Positions 37,494-46,757 of a stretch of DNA of 64,000 bases are shown one piece after another. Location: the NCBI GenBank assembly GCA_965115815.1, contig OZ220465.1, positions 3,658,001 through 3,722,000 on the forward strand, given 5' to 3'. The notes below the pieces were generated by a model that was not told where the DNA came from, did no database searches, and was given only the letters and a program-made list of their open reading frames with translations. Position numbers and translations under genes: made by a program. The number at the start of each line of letters is the position of its first letter. Position 1 is the stretch's first letter. The stretch comes from VXPW01 sp965115815. GTDB taxonomy: Bacteria > Pseudomonadota > Alphaproteobacteria > TMED109.

Positions 37494-39139
37494 GCCGTCG
37501 CCTCCGGCGACGCCGGCGGCGGCGGATCCTCCGACCCGGGTTCCCCGTCGACAAACCAGTGGGCGCGGGCCGCCATGATCACCTCGCTCGCCTCGTCGCG
37601 GTCGAGCTCCAGATCGTGCAGCTGGATGCCGAGACCCATCTCCTCGTCGTTCGCCCGATAGAACACCCGAAGCTTCTCCAGGGCCACCTTGTCCGACAAT
37701 ACTTCGATGACCTCGTCGTTCGAAAGATCCGCAAGCTGATCCAGCGTCCGGATCCCGTTGAGGCCCAGAACCACCAGCATCGACGGACTGAGCTTCTCGA
37801 GCGCCGCGACCTCGTCCGTGACGCCGAGCTTCGACCGGATCCTCTGGAGCTCCGCGTTGCGTTCGAGGATCACCTTGGTGGCGCGCTCGCGGAGTTCCTC
37901 GGCCACTTCTTCCCGGAGACCCTCGATCTCGGAGAGTTCCTCGAACGGCACGAACGCGATCGCCTCCAGCGAAGCGAAGCCCTCGGAGACCAGCAGGTGC
38001 GCGACCACCTCGTCGACATCGAGGGTCGTGACGAACATCCGGATCAACTGCCGCAGTTCCTCCTGGCGTCGATCGGATTCCATCTTTTCGGTCAGGATCT
38101 TGATCTCCCAGCCGGTCAGCTTGGTCGCCAGCCGGACGTTCTGGCCGCGGCGGCCGATGGCGTAGCTCTGCTGACTTTCGGGAACCACCACCTCGACCCG
38201 CGTCGCCTCGTCGTCGATGATGACCTTGGTCACCTCGGCCGGAACCAGCGCGTTGACGATGAACGTCGCGGTGTCCGGCGACCACTGGATGATGTCGACG
38301 CGTTCGCCCTGCAGTTCGCCGACGACCGCCTGGACCCGGCTGCCGCGCATGCCGACGCACGCACCCACCGGATCGATCCCCGGATCGCTCGAGATGACCG
38401 CGATCTTCGCGCGGCTGCCGGGATCCCGGGCGGCCGCGACGATCTCGACCACCCCGTCGTAGATTTCGGGAACTTCCTGGGAAAACAGCTTGACGAGAAA
38501 CTCGTTGCACGCCCGCGACAGCAGGATCTGAGGCCCCCGGGCCTCTTGGCGCACCTCCATGATGTACGCACGAATGCGGTCGCCGGCCCGGTACGCCTCC
38601 TTGGCCAAGGTCTGGTCTCGGCGCATGAACCCTTCCGCGCGGCCTAGGTCCACGATCACGTTGCCGTACTCGAAGCGCTTCACGATGCCGTTGATGATCT
38701 CGCCGACCCGTCCCCGGAACTCCTCGTACTGGCGCTTGCGCTCGGCCTCGCGCACCAAGCGGTACACCACCTGCTTCGCCATCTGCGCCGAGAGGCGGCC
38801 TAGGTCGATCGGCGGCAGCGGTTCGTGGATCCGGTCGCCGATGCCCGCCTCCGGGTCGCGCTTCCGGCCCTCCTCCAGGCTGATCTGCCGGTGCCAGTCG
38901 TCGACCGGGTCGGCGACCTCTAGCACCCGCCGGAGGGTGATCTCGCCGGATTTCCGGTCGATGTGCGCCTTCACGTCCAGATCCTGGCCGTACTTCCGAA
39001 GCGCCGCCGCCTGCACGGCCTCCTCCATCGCGCCCAGAACCACTTCGGGGTCGATCAGGCGTTCGTTGGCAATGGACCGGGCGAACTCGAGAAGTTCCGG
39101 CCGCCCGAGCTCGGGAATTGCGTTCACGTATTGCGTCAA
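37490..39139 (-). CDS. nusA: transcription termination/antitermination protein NusA
   Basis: A 549-residue RNA polymerase-binding elongation factor. An N-terminal domain (about 1-130; GRPELLEFARSIANERLIDP) is followed by S1 (about 140-205), KH1/KH2 (about 235-350; VGACVGMRGSRVQAVVGEL, SYAIGRRGQNVRLATKLTGW) and two acidic C-terminal repeats (EVVAHLLVSEGFASLEAIAF; LGLNGIRTLDQLADLS). The start is ambiguous: TTG at 39139 with GAGG four bases upstream, or GTG at 39127 (MNAIPELGRPEL). Usually rimP lies immediately upstream; here it does not. Confidence 0.95.
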   Translation of the reverse strand: MTQYVNAIPELGRPELLEFARSIANERLIDPEVVLGAMEEAVQAAALRKYGQDLDVKAHIDRKSGEITLRRVLEVADPVDDWHRQISLEEGRKRDPEAGIGDRIHEPLPPIDLGRLSAQMAKQVVYRLVREAERKRQYEEFRGRVGEIINGIVKRFEYGNVIVDLGRAEGFMRRDQTLAKEAYRAGDRIRAYIMEVRQEARGPQILLSRACNEFLVKLFSQEVPEIYDGVVEIVAAARDPGSRAKIAVISSDPGIDPVGACVGMRGSRVQAVVGELQGERVDIIQWSPDTATFIVNALVPAEVTKVIIDDEATRVEVVVPESQQSYAIGRRGQNVRLATKLTGWEIKILTEKMESDRRQEELRQLIRMFVTTLDVDEVVAHLLVSEGFASLEAIAFVPFEELSEIEGLREEVAEELRERATKVILERNAELQRIRSKLGVTDEVAALEKLSPSMLVVLGLNGIRTLDQLADLSNDEVIEVLSDKVALEKLRVFYRANDEEMGLGIQLHDLELDRDEASEVIMAARAHWFVDGEPGSEDPPPPASPEATA

Positions 39140-39268
39140 TGCGCCTCATGTCCGGCCACCCTCCCCGCGTCGGCGGGAGGAGTGGGCCGGGCTTCCTTCA
39201 GGGGTCCGCCGGACGGTCCGGGCCCTTCCGGCCCGGTTCCGTGCGGCCCACCGGTCCCGCGCGGCAAC

Positions 39269-39296
39269 CCGGCCGGGAACGACGGTTCCCGGCCGG
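39269..39296. promoter_or_regulatory. perfect 12-bp stem hairpin in the nusA leader
   Basis: CCGGCCGGGAAC and its exact complement are separated by a 4-nt loop, about 130 bp upstream of nusA. There is no T-tract. It could be a leader attenuator or processing site; that is inference. Confidence 0.5.
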
Positions 39297-39383
39297 GGAG
39301 CCGCGGACCCCGGCGGCGGCGGCCGACTCTCGCAACGCCACGCTGCACGGCCGAGGGGACGGCCGGAGAGAGCCGGCGCCCGA

Positions 39384-39411
39384 AGCATACAGCCTGCCGG
39401 CCGGGATTCAA
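39384..39411 (-). promoter_or_regulatory. candidate sigma70-type promoter for the nusA block
   Basis: On the minus strand TTGAAT and TATGCT are separated by 16 bp, about 245 bp upstream of nusA and upstream of the leader hairpin. It is the best match I find in the gap. Confidence 0.35.
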
Positions 39412-39554
39412 CCGGAGGCACGGGACTCCGGGGACGCGGAGCCGGGCGGGCCGCTGCTGCGGGGAATCCGGCCGGCCGCCCGACGCTCCCGCGCCGCCGC
39501 CTCGCCGGAGCTCCCTTCGACCGGCCGCGGACCCTTCACGTGCCCATGGTTGAT

Positions 39555-40345
39555 GACGACGGGTACCTGCGCGGTTCTCCCATGCCTGGATGAAATCGAT
39601 TCCGGCCTTGCCCGTCCGCCAGGCCGGCCGGAGGTGCGCGGTTCCCGGAAGCGGGGGCCGCTGGGTGGGTCGGAATCCGGCGACGCGGGCGAGATCGATC
39701 ACGAAGGTACGGAGGTCGGGGGCGGGTCGGGCGGTGCGCGGAGGAGGCGGGGATGCCGCCGCCCGCGGTCGAGGATCTCGAGTTCCCGGTTCGTGACGAG
39801 ATCGAGTACCGGCGGGTCGGGGTGGTCTCGGGCAAGGCGTTCGAGGTCCCTGACGCGCCCGACGATCCCGGGATCGAAGGCGAGAGCCGTTCGCAGGTCG
39901 TGGGCGTCTCGGAGCGTGCGGTCCTCGATCCGGGTACCGGCCTTGAGGATCCGGAAGTACTCCTTGAGGGTCCATCGCGCCTCGAACCCGGCGACAATGC
40001 GCCGTGCGTGGTCGAGGCCGGGCCCGCCTTCGGCGGTGCGCAGCACCCCGTGGAGCGGCGCGCGGTCCGGGGGCGGGCGGCGTTCCCGGACCGGGACGGC
40101 AGCAGGGGCCCCGGCCTCCAGTCGTCCCGGTCCTTCGGCGGCACGAGCTCGACGACGGCGTCGCGGCATTCGAGAAGGGTCTTGCGCTCGAGACGCGGGC
40201 GGGGACCGACGGCCGGGCCATGGCGTCCCACAGATCCTGCGGGGTGCCGTCGCGGCCGAGGACCTGGCGCGGGCGTAGCCTGCCGACTGCTCTTCGACCG
40301 TGATGCGCCTGACGCCCCAGCTGTCCGGCCTGGCCTTGCATCACG
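39555..40345 (-). pseudogene. Tn5-like (IS4) transposase C-terminal relic
   Basis: Minus-strand frames contain GFEARWTLKEYFRILKAGTR, IEDRTLRDAHDLRTALAFDP, RVRDLERLARDHPDPPVLDL and, in another frame, ARVAGFRPTQRPPLPGTAHL. These match the C-terminal third of the transposase at 56993 (YEARWTIEEYFRVLKVGARI and AGFRPSKRQPLPGTAKI). The catalytic glutamate region is present, the rest is lost, and an IS630 is inserted just upstream. Confidence 0.75.
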
Positions 40346-40353
40346 CCGACCGC

Positions 40354-41755
40354 CTAGTAGTACGGAAACGTTGAACTGACGATAGTATTCTGGCAAGATT
40401 TCCGTGTCGGTCCGTGTCGGCCCCGTGTCGGTGCGTGTCGGCACGCGTGAGCGTCCGATCGGTACGGCGCTTTCTTGTTCATCCCCACAGACCCGATGCC
40501 GAACATGCAGGCGCTCATGCTCTCTTGGGGATCGGACGGATCCGGTTTCCGGGAACCGAGCCTGTCTGCAGGGGTTCGGTGCGGGGATCGGAGTGGATCA
40601 TGGCCAACCCTCAGGGCAGGAAGCTCGATCGAGTGCGTCTTTCGGCGCCGGAGCGCCGGGAACTCCAGGCGATCGTCGACGGTACCGGAGCCGCCTGGCG
40701 TCGTCGTCGGGCGCAGATTCTGCTGATGGCAGACGAGGGGCGCGACGGCGGCAAACTCCGGGATGTCGACATCGCGCGCGGCTTGGGTATCGGCGCTTCG
40801 ACGGTCGAACGCCTGCGCAAGCGTTGTGTTCTGGAGGGTTTGGAGGCCTCCCTTCGCCGCCGGGAGCAGGAGAACCGTCGACCGAAACTCCTGGACGGGG
40901 CGAAGGAGGCGAAGCGGGTGGCTCTGGCCGGTTCTTCCCCGCCCGAGGGTTGTGTCCGCTGGACACTGAAGCTGCTGGCCGGTCGTCGGATGGAGATGGA
41001 GATCGTCGAGAGCATCTCGAAAGAAACGGTACGGAAGACTCGGAAAAAAAGGAGATCAAGCCTTGGTTGAAGCAGTACGGGTGCATTCCCCCGAGCCGCA
41101 ACGCGCCGTTCGTGGCGGCGATGGAGGAGGTGCTGGACACGGATCAGCGGGATGTTGCCGAAGACGAGGTTTGGGTCTGCAGGGATGAGACCAGCCGGCA
41201 GCAGACGAAGGAAACTCGCCTTCCCCGCCCCGTGCGGCCCGGGCAGCCGGAAATCGTCGACTACGAATACGAGCGAAACGGCACGGCCCATCTCTTCCTG
41301 GCGTTCGCGCCCAACGAAAACTGGCGTACGGTGAACGTCACCGACCGCCGCACGGCGCGGGACGGGGCGCAGTTCATCCGGGAACTCGCGGACGATCCTA
41401 TCCCCGGCAAGAAGATCGTACGGGTCATGGACCACCGGAACACGCACGGTCCCGCATCGTTGTATGAAGCCTTTGCACCCCGGGAGGCCATGCGGGTGCG
41501 AAAGCGGTTTGAGTTTCGGTACACGCCAAAGCACGGAAGCTGGCTCAACATGGCCGAGATCGAAATCGGCGCGTTGTCGCGACCGTGTCTTCGACGACGC
41601 ATTCCTGATCGCGCCACCATGCTGCGGGAGACCGCGGCGTGGGTCAAGCGCCGCAACGCGGCCGGCGGCACGGTCGACTGGCGGTTCACGACGGCAGACG
41701 CCCGGGTGAAACTGAAGTCCCTATACCCAGCAATTCAATGATTCTGTACTACTAG
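40354..41755 (+). mobile_element. IS630-family element, copy B
   Basis: Ends are CTAGTAGTACGGAA at 40354 and CTGTACTACTAG at 41755, with one substitution in the right terminus. It separates the IS4 relic from an HsdR fragment. Confidence 0.9.
40600..41741 (+). CDS. IS630 transposase, two frames joined at an A7 run
   Basis: Same layout as copy A: frame one 40600-41070, frame two continuing to 41741, with CGGAAAAAAAGGAG (seven A) at the junction. Compared with copy A the first catalytic motif is VCRDETSR and the second is VMDHRNTH in place of VMDNLNTH; the acidic residues themselves are kept. Several Leu or Met to Arg changes suggest weakened or lost activity. Confidence 0.7.
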
Positions 41756-41907
41756 TGGTCCGCGAAGAGCACGTGGTCGGCGGGGCCGATGTCGGTCGGG
41801 GCCTCGCGCACCGCGATGCCGGGGCCCGCGTCGAGGCCGAGCCTGTCCTTGTCCCGTACCCACCAGCCGGCGGTTCGGAGCCGCGCGTCGAGCCGGTCGC
41901 GGGCCAC
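41756..41907 (-). pseudogene. type I restriction subunit R (HsdR-like) N-terminal fragment
   Basis: From a GTG at 41907 the minus strand encodes ARDRLDARLRTAGWWVRDKD followed by RLGLDAGPGIAVREAPTDIG and PADHVLFADH. It then stops at the IS630 end. The L-x-x-AGW-V-D, GxAVRE and (A)DYVLF(V)D pattern is the N-terminal nuclease-domain opening of HsdR/DEAD-type restriction subunits. The catalytic lysine segment and helicase are missing, so the IS630 insertion or a linked deletion removed the gene. Confidence 0.6.
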
Positions 41908-42159
41908 TTCTGCGGATTCCGGTGGACCTTGTGCGGCCTGCCGTCACTCATGTCCGGACGCTGCCATGGCGGGACCGGTTCCGAACCGGGGCCGCGACGG
42001 AAGATGCCCGCCCGCATCCGATCCGAACGGCACCGGCCGGCGCCGTTCGGGAATCGAGGAGTTCGACCCCGGAGTGGCGGATCACGCCGGCGGCGGGCCC
42101 GCACACGACCACCGTCGCCGCAAGAACCTGACGAGGACCGGCACTCCCCTCGGTCCTGC

Positions 42160-43725
42160 TCATGCGGGTTCGGCGCGGAGGTCGAGGAGGTTCCGCGCCT
42201 CGCGCCCGCAGGCCACGCCGATCAGGTGGACCGGGCCGGCATGGTCGCGGTAGGTCTCCGCATAACCCCGCTCGCGCATCTGCGCCAGCGCCGCATCCAG
42301 CGCGGCGGCAGCGCCCTCCTCGCCGGCGGCCATCTTGAACTCCAGCACGAAGACCTGACCGCCGAGACGTACCACTAGGTCCGCACGGCCACGATGCGAG
42401 GCTTCCTCCGCGCTCAGGTCCGCCCCGGCCGCGCGCAGGCACATGTAGAGGAGGCTCGCATACCAGGCCTCGTAGCGCGCGAGGTCCCCCCTGGCATGCC
42501 ACTGGTACGGAATCCCCGCGAGCCAGGCGCGCAGCTTCTCGCCGAAGCCCGCGAAGTCGTGCGCCTCCAGCAGCGCGCAGAACTCCCGGCCCCGCTGTAC
42601 CGGCTCGGTGCCCTCCTCCCCCAGCCAGGCAAGCAGCTCGTCGTTCAGGCTGAGTCGAACCTCGAGGTTGGGATAGTCCAGCCGGTAGAGGATCCTGTGG
42701 CCTTGCTTCTCCTCCCCCGCGATGGTCAGGTAGCCGGTCTGGAAGAGCAGCGCCTCGATGTCGACGTCGCCGACCTCGAACTTCGAAACCCGCGACATGT
42801 CGGCCAGCCGCCCCTCCAGTTCCATCGGGCTCACGGACTTCTCCATCAGCATCCGGAACAGGAAGTCCGGAGACCCCGTCTCGAACCAGTAGGGGCGGAA
42901 CTCGCGCTTCCGCAGGAACAGGAGCACATCGTAGGGATTGTAGACCCGCTCCCCGCCCCGCCAGTGGTAGCCGTTGTACCAGGTGCGGATCTCCTCGCGG
43001 TCCAACCCGGCCAGTTCGGGCCCGAACACCCGGTCCAGATCCTCCTCGCGGTAGCCGCAGATCGTGGCAAAGTGCGGATCGAGGCTGATGTCCTCGAGAT
43101 TGTTGAGCCCCGAGAACAGGCTGACCTTCGAAAACATGCTGACCCCGGTGACGAAGACGAAGCGGACATGGCGGGCACTGCCCTTGACGATGCCGTAGAG
43201 GCCGCGCAGGTAGTCCCGGTTGGCCGTCGCGAGCTCGGGATCGTGGAGCACGTCGAGGATCGGCTTATCGTACTCGTCCACCAACACCACCACCGGCCGG
43301 CCGGTGGCGCAACGGAGGTAATAGAGGACGTTCTGCAAACGCTCCGGACCCGTGCGGGCGGTCGGTACCTGGTCGAGGCCGGCGCCGTGTTCGATGATCG
43401 CCAACTGGTTGAGGATGCTGCGCTCGATGTCCCCGGGTTCGTTGTACTTTCCGTCGAAGCTCAGCCGCACCACCGGATGCGGCGAGGACCAATCCCAGTG
43501 GGGGTGGATGGCCAATCCCCGGAACAGGGGCTCGTGGCAGGCGAACAGCGACCCCAGCGTGTCCAGCAACAGGCTCTTGCCGAAGCGGCGCGGACGGGAC
43601 AGGAAATAGTGGTCGCTCTGCTCGACCAGGTCCCGGATGAGCGGGGTCTTGTCGACATAGTAGCTGCCGGTCTCCCGGAGGCGTCGGAAGTTCTGGATCC
43701 CGATCGGAAGACGGCGGCGGGTCAT
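42160..43725 (-). CDS. AAA-ATPase-like protein with C-terminal PD-(D/E)XK nuclease domain
   Basis: A 521-residue protein of the AAA-ATPase_like/DUF1703 type. The N-terminal half has YYVDKTPLIRDLVEQSDHYF, SRPRRFGKSLLLDTL (Walker A, about 45) and RPVVVLVDEYDKPILDVL (Walker B, about 145), then FVTGVSMFSK. The C-terminal half has the nuclease core RGRADLVVRLGGQVFVLEFK with Asp and Glu-x-Lys. Such proteins are abundant in gut and symbiont bacteria and may be selfish or defence-like; the function is not established. The ATG at 43725 has GGGAGAG five bases upstream. It is intact, unlike most neighbours. Confidence 0.8.
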   Translation of the reverse strand: MTRRRLPIGIQNFRRLRETGSYYVDKTPLIRDLVEQSDHYFLSRPRRFGKSLLLDTLGSLFACHEPLFRGLAIHPHWDWSSPHPVVRLSFDGKYNEPGDIERSILNQLAIIEHGAGLDQVPTARTGPERLQNVLYYLRCATGRPVVVLVDEYDKPILDVLHDPELATANRDYLRGLYGIVKGSARHVRFVFVTGVSMFSKVSLFSGLNNLEDISLDPHFATICGYREEDLDRVFGPELAGLDREEIRTWYNGYHWRGGERVYNPYDVLLFLRKREFRPYWFETGSPDFLFRMLMEKSVSPMELEGRLADMSRVSKFEVGDVDIEALLFQTGYLTIAGEEKQGHRILYRLDYPNLEVRLSLNDELLAWLGEEGTEPVQRGREFCALLEAHDFAGFGEKLRAWLAGIPYQWHARGDLARYEAWYASLLYMCLRAAGADLSAEEASHRGRADLVVRLGGQVFVLEFKMAAGEEGAAAALDAALAQMRERGYAETYRDHAGPVHLIGVACGREARNLLDLRAEPA

Positions 43726-44470
43726 CGGTCTCTCCCTTCGCGGCGGCGGCACCTGCGGTCAGGCGGAGAGTGCGGGACTTCCCCGGTCGCGGCCCCCGAA
43801 GGTCCCGGAACGGACGCGCCGAACGCACGGCCACGCTATCCGCCTGCCGGTCCACGAGCAAGGGACGAAGGACAGGGCCGCGACCAAGAGTACGTGCAAC
43901 CCGAAGACCCGTCAGGCTTCCGGGATTTCGGTCGACTCCGTCCAGAGAACATCATGACGAAGACGCCGAGCGACGTTGCGGCGCAGGATCCGTCACGGCG
44001 GCCCGGGCGGAGCGTCGCCACCGCGTCCCGCGCCACCTCTGCGTCCTCTCGTCCCTCTGCGATCCGGTCCCGAGCGGCACACCACGAGCCCTCCGGGACC
44101 GGAAGCCGGGGGTCCGCGCCCAGGGGTTCCCTTCGATCAAGACTTCGATGGCGAGTTCGATGAGGAACCGGGGGCCGCTCAGGGCGCTTCTCCCGCCGGC
44201 CGTTTCCATGCGCCCCACGGTTTCGGGAACCCACGGAGATACCTGTTGCGCGTCTTCCGGTTTCCGGGATCTGACCATGGTTTTCGGTTCTGTCGGATGC
44301 AGCAGGGGTCGATGGCGGTCAGCTCGGCACCTGTCGATCCACGGCCATTCGCGCGACCATGGGCTGATGCACACGGATCGAACGCGATGCATTCCTGCCG
44401 AAAACGAATCTGAATCGTAGCCGGCTCGTGCCGCTGATCGGTGCGGAACATGCGCACATCCCCTTGATCG
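43726..44470. other. unassigned spacer
   Basis: No supported gene. A minus-strand frame includes GPRFLIELAIEVLIEGNPWA, which looks protein-like but belongs to no family I recognise and has no clear start. Confidence 0.35.
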
Positions 44471-44506
44471 TTCCGTGCCTATCCGCTTGTTTCATACACC
44501 CACTAG
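44471..44506 (-). repeat. 34-bp inverted-repeat terminus (left partner)
   Basis: CCGTGCCTATCCGCTTGTTT and the following 14 bases to CACTAG are the exact complement of 46731-46757 joined to 48557-48566, where an IS1380 interrupts the repeat. A third, direct copy lies at 62136-62169. It is probably the terminus of an unrecognised element. Confidence 0.7.
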
Positions 44507-44881
44507 ATGTGGGGTAACGGGATGCTGCCATTTTCCGGAGTACCATCCGGCGAAGGTCGGGCCTTCCGTCGTCGCTGCGATCCGAAACCCAGGCAATGAC
44601 TGGGGAAACTCCAGGTCGGGACGATCGAAAATGTCCATGAAGCATCGCCCTCCTAGTGTTGTGTCCCGCAAATACGAGTAGCTAATGGAATACTGATTAG
44701 CCCCATCAGCCAACGAGTTATCAAGCGCGGATCGTTCGACAGCGTCACTCAACTCGTCAGGCCAATTGAACCATTCCTCGAACACTACGAATGATTCCGC
44801 ATCTACTTTCGTATAGGCCGCAAGCGCGGACTCGATTGTGACCGGCGCTTGAGCATTGATATACGCGTATTTGCGGGACAC
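44492..44881 (-). CDS. chimeric 129-residue ORF spanning an inverted-repeat element
   Basis: The first 75 or so residues lie inside the element at 44654-44889 (INAQAPVTIESALAAYTKVD, then AESFVVFEEWFNWPDELSDA). The rest (MDIFDRPDLEFPQSLPGF and onward) is encoded outside it and ends in the 34-bp terminal repeat. The reading frame is open throughout, but the start lies in the element terminus. The element part has lower GC than its surroundings. I recognise no domain. It may be an accidental fusion, although the internal part reads like real protein. Confidence 0.35.
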   Translation of the reverse strand: MSRKYAYINAQAPVTIESALAAYTKVDAESFVVFEEWFNWPDELSDAVERSALDNSLADGANQYSISYSYLRDTTLGGRCFMDIFDRPDLEFPQSLPGFRIAATTEGPTFAGWYSGKWQHPVTPHLVGV

Positions 44882-44889
44882 AACACTAG
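44654..44889. mobile_element. 236-bp element with 23-bp perfect terminal inverted repeats
   Basis: It begins TAGTGTTGTGTCCCGCAAAT and ends with the complement, with 23 bp of perfect pairing. The interior is open on the minus strand. No transposase is present, so it would have to be mobilised in trans. Confidence 0.75.
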
Positions 44890-44912
44890 CTCACCGGGAG
44901 CCTACTATATCT

Positions 44913-46727
44913 AGTGCCCGCACCGAAAAAGTACAATGGTTTGACTCTGAAAGTGGAATCGTGATATAGAGGGGACGAAGAATCCCGCTTTGATGCGGGA
45001 ATCGGCCGATGAGGTCGAGAATCGGCCGGATTTTCGGGAATCTTCGCGAGAATTGCCATGCGAAACGTCATTCGCCTGCAGATGGAATTGGGTCAGGTTG
45101 CGATCGAGGAGATCGAGATCGACGAGAGCTCGCGGGATGACATTCCGCCGCTGCTGCTCGGGCTTCGGTACGTGTATGCCGACCGGTCGGTTCGTGCCCG
45201 GTTGTTCGAGATCCTGGAGCAGGGGATCCTTCCCGAGGTGTCCCACACGAAAGGGCGTCCCGGCATGGAGCTGTGGAGGATCCTCGTGATGGGTCTCCTG
45301 AAGCAGGTCTTGGGGTGTGACTTCGATCGTCTGCACGAGCTGGTGAACCAACACCATACCGTTCGGAAGTTTCTGGGACACTCCGGCTTCTGGGACGAGA
45401 CCCGGTACCGGTATCCCACGGTGGTACACAACGTGAGCCTGCTGACGCCGGACGTGCTGGGAGAGGTGTTGCAGCTGATCGCGGAGAGCGGCCATGCGCT
45501 GGTGCGGAAGCGGAAGCGGAAGAGCGGCCCGGGCGGTCGTCCGTCGGAGGAGCCCCTGCGGGGCCGCTGTGATTCGTTCGTGGTGAAGACGGATGTGCAC
45601 TTCCCGACGGACGTTAACCTGCTGTGGGATGCGATGCGTTGCTTGGTGCGCGAGATGGGCCGCTCAGCCCTGCGGGCGGGAGTGTCCGGATGGCGGCAGT
45701 GGCGGCATCGGAGCCGGAGGCTGCAGCGGCTCTTTCAGAAGGTTCGGCGGACCCGGCGGGCCCGTCCGGGGCCGATCCAGGCGTACCTCGACGCCTGCTG
45801 GGAGGAGGTCCGACGGGCGGAAGCGACGGTTCCTGCGCTTCGAGAGCAAGGCGTCGGAGCCCCCAGGATTCTCCGGATCGAGTCGTACCTCAAGCATGCC
45901 CGGAGGCAGCTCGACCAAGTGGACCGCCGCCTGCTGAAAGGCGAGAAGATCCCGCAGGAAGAGAAGGTGTTTTCGATCTTCGAGGAGCACACGCGCTGGT
46001 GTGTGAAGGGCAAGGCCGGGGTTCCGGTGGAACTCGGAGTGCCGGTGGCCGTGCTGGAGGACCAGCACGGCTTCCTCCTACACTCCCGGATCCTGTGGGA
46101 AGGCGGAGACGTGGATCATGCCGTACCCATGATCCGGGAAGCGCAGGCCCGCTTCCCCGACCTCCGCCTGTGCAGCTTCGATCGGGGGTTCCACAGTCCC
46201 TCCAACCGGATCGCACTGGACGAACTGCTGGATCACAACGTGCTGCCGAAGAAGGGAAAGCTCGGTCCGGCCGACCGGAAACGGGCCGCCGACCCGACGT
46301 TCCGGGAGATGCGCCGGCAGCATCCGGCCGTGGAGTCCGCCATCAATAATCTCGAGCAGCGCGGCATGGACCGGGTCCTGTCGTATGGGGCGGAGGGTTT
46401 TGCGCGGATGGTGGCGCTCTCCATGGTGGCCTTCAATGTCCACCGCATCGGGTTGCTGCTGCAGAGACAGGCCCGGGCCCAAGCCCGACGACGACGAAGA
46501 CGCGCCGCCTGACGGCGGCGCCCCTCCACCCCGTCCGCGAAGCCCGCCGGGAGCGGGAACGGAACCGCTCGCCCTGGCGTCCGGATTCTGGGTGGGAAGG
46601 GCCCGGATGCCGCTGCGAATCGGCAGGAATCCCTTGGAAACGGAGCGACCGGAGGCCCCGGAGGGTGGGTCCAACCCGAAATTTCGCCGGAAGGGCCGCC
46701 AAAATGACCATTTTCGGTGCGGGCACT
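44913..46727 (+). mobile_element. ISNCY-type element, copy 1, ATCT duplication
   Basis: Inverted ends AGTGCCCGCACCGAAAA and TTTTCGGTGCGGGCACT, 1815 bp, with ATCT on both sides (44909-44912 and 46728-46731). It carries one intact transposase. Confidence 0.9.
45058..46512 (+). CDS. ISNCY-family (ISDol1-like) transposase
   Basis: A 484-residue intact transposase. Recognisable segments are SRDDIPPLLLGLRYVYADRS, KGRPGMELWRILVMGLLKQV, DFDRLHELVNQHHTVRKFLG, LRGRCDSFVVKTDVHFPTDV, NLLWDAMR, FSIFEEHTRWCVKGKAG and ELGVPVAVLEDQHGFLLHS. The TDVHFPTD and later acidic residues are the likely DDE core. This matches transposases grouped as ISNCY/ISDol1 by sequence recall, not by a search. The start is at 45058, in a context shared with copy 2. 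Confidence 0.85.
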   Translation: MRNVIRLQMELGQVAIEEIEIDESSRDDIPPLLLGLRYVYADRSVRARLFEILEQGILPEVSHTKGRPGMELWRILVMGLLKQVLGCDFDRLHELVNQHHTVRKFLGHSGFWDETRYRYPTVVHNVSLLTPDVLGEVLQLIAESGHALVRKRKRKSGPGGRPSEEPLRGRCDSFVVKTDVHFPTDVNLLWDAMRCLVREMGRSALRAGVSGWRQWRHRSRRLQRLFQKVRRTRRARPGPIQAYLDACWEEVRRAEATVPALREQGVGAPRILRIESYLKHARRQLDQVDRRLLKGEKIPQEEKVFSIFEEHTRWCVKGKAGVPVELGVPVAVLEDQHGFLLHSRILWEGGDVDHAVPMIREAQARFPDLRLCSFDRGFHSPSNRIALDELLDHNVLPKKGKLGPADRKRAADPTFREMRRQHPAVESAINNLEQRGMDRVLSYGAEGFARMVALSMVAFNVHRIGLLLQRQARAQARRRRRRAA

Positions 46728-46730
46728 ATC

Positions 46731-46757
46731 TAGTGGGTGTATGAAACAAGCGGATAG
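46731..46757 (+). repeat. 34-bp terminal repeat, split by IS1380
   Basis: CTAGTGGGTGTATGAAACAA and GCGGATA continue after IS1380 with GGCACGG at 48560. Together they restore the repeat seen inverted at 44471-44506. Confidence 0.7.

Noticed and set aside
45058..46512. IS1182-family transposase
   Set aside because: The SRDDIPPLLLGL and RGRCDSFVVKTDVHFPTD segments fit the ISNCY/ISDol1 group better from memory; a database search would decide.
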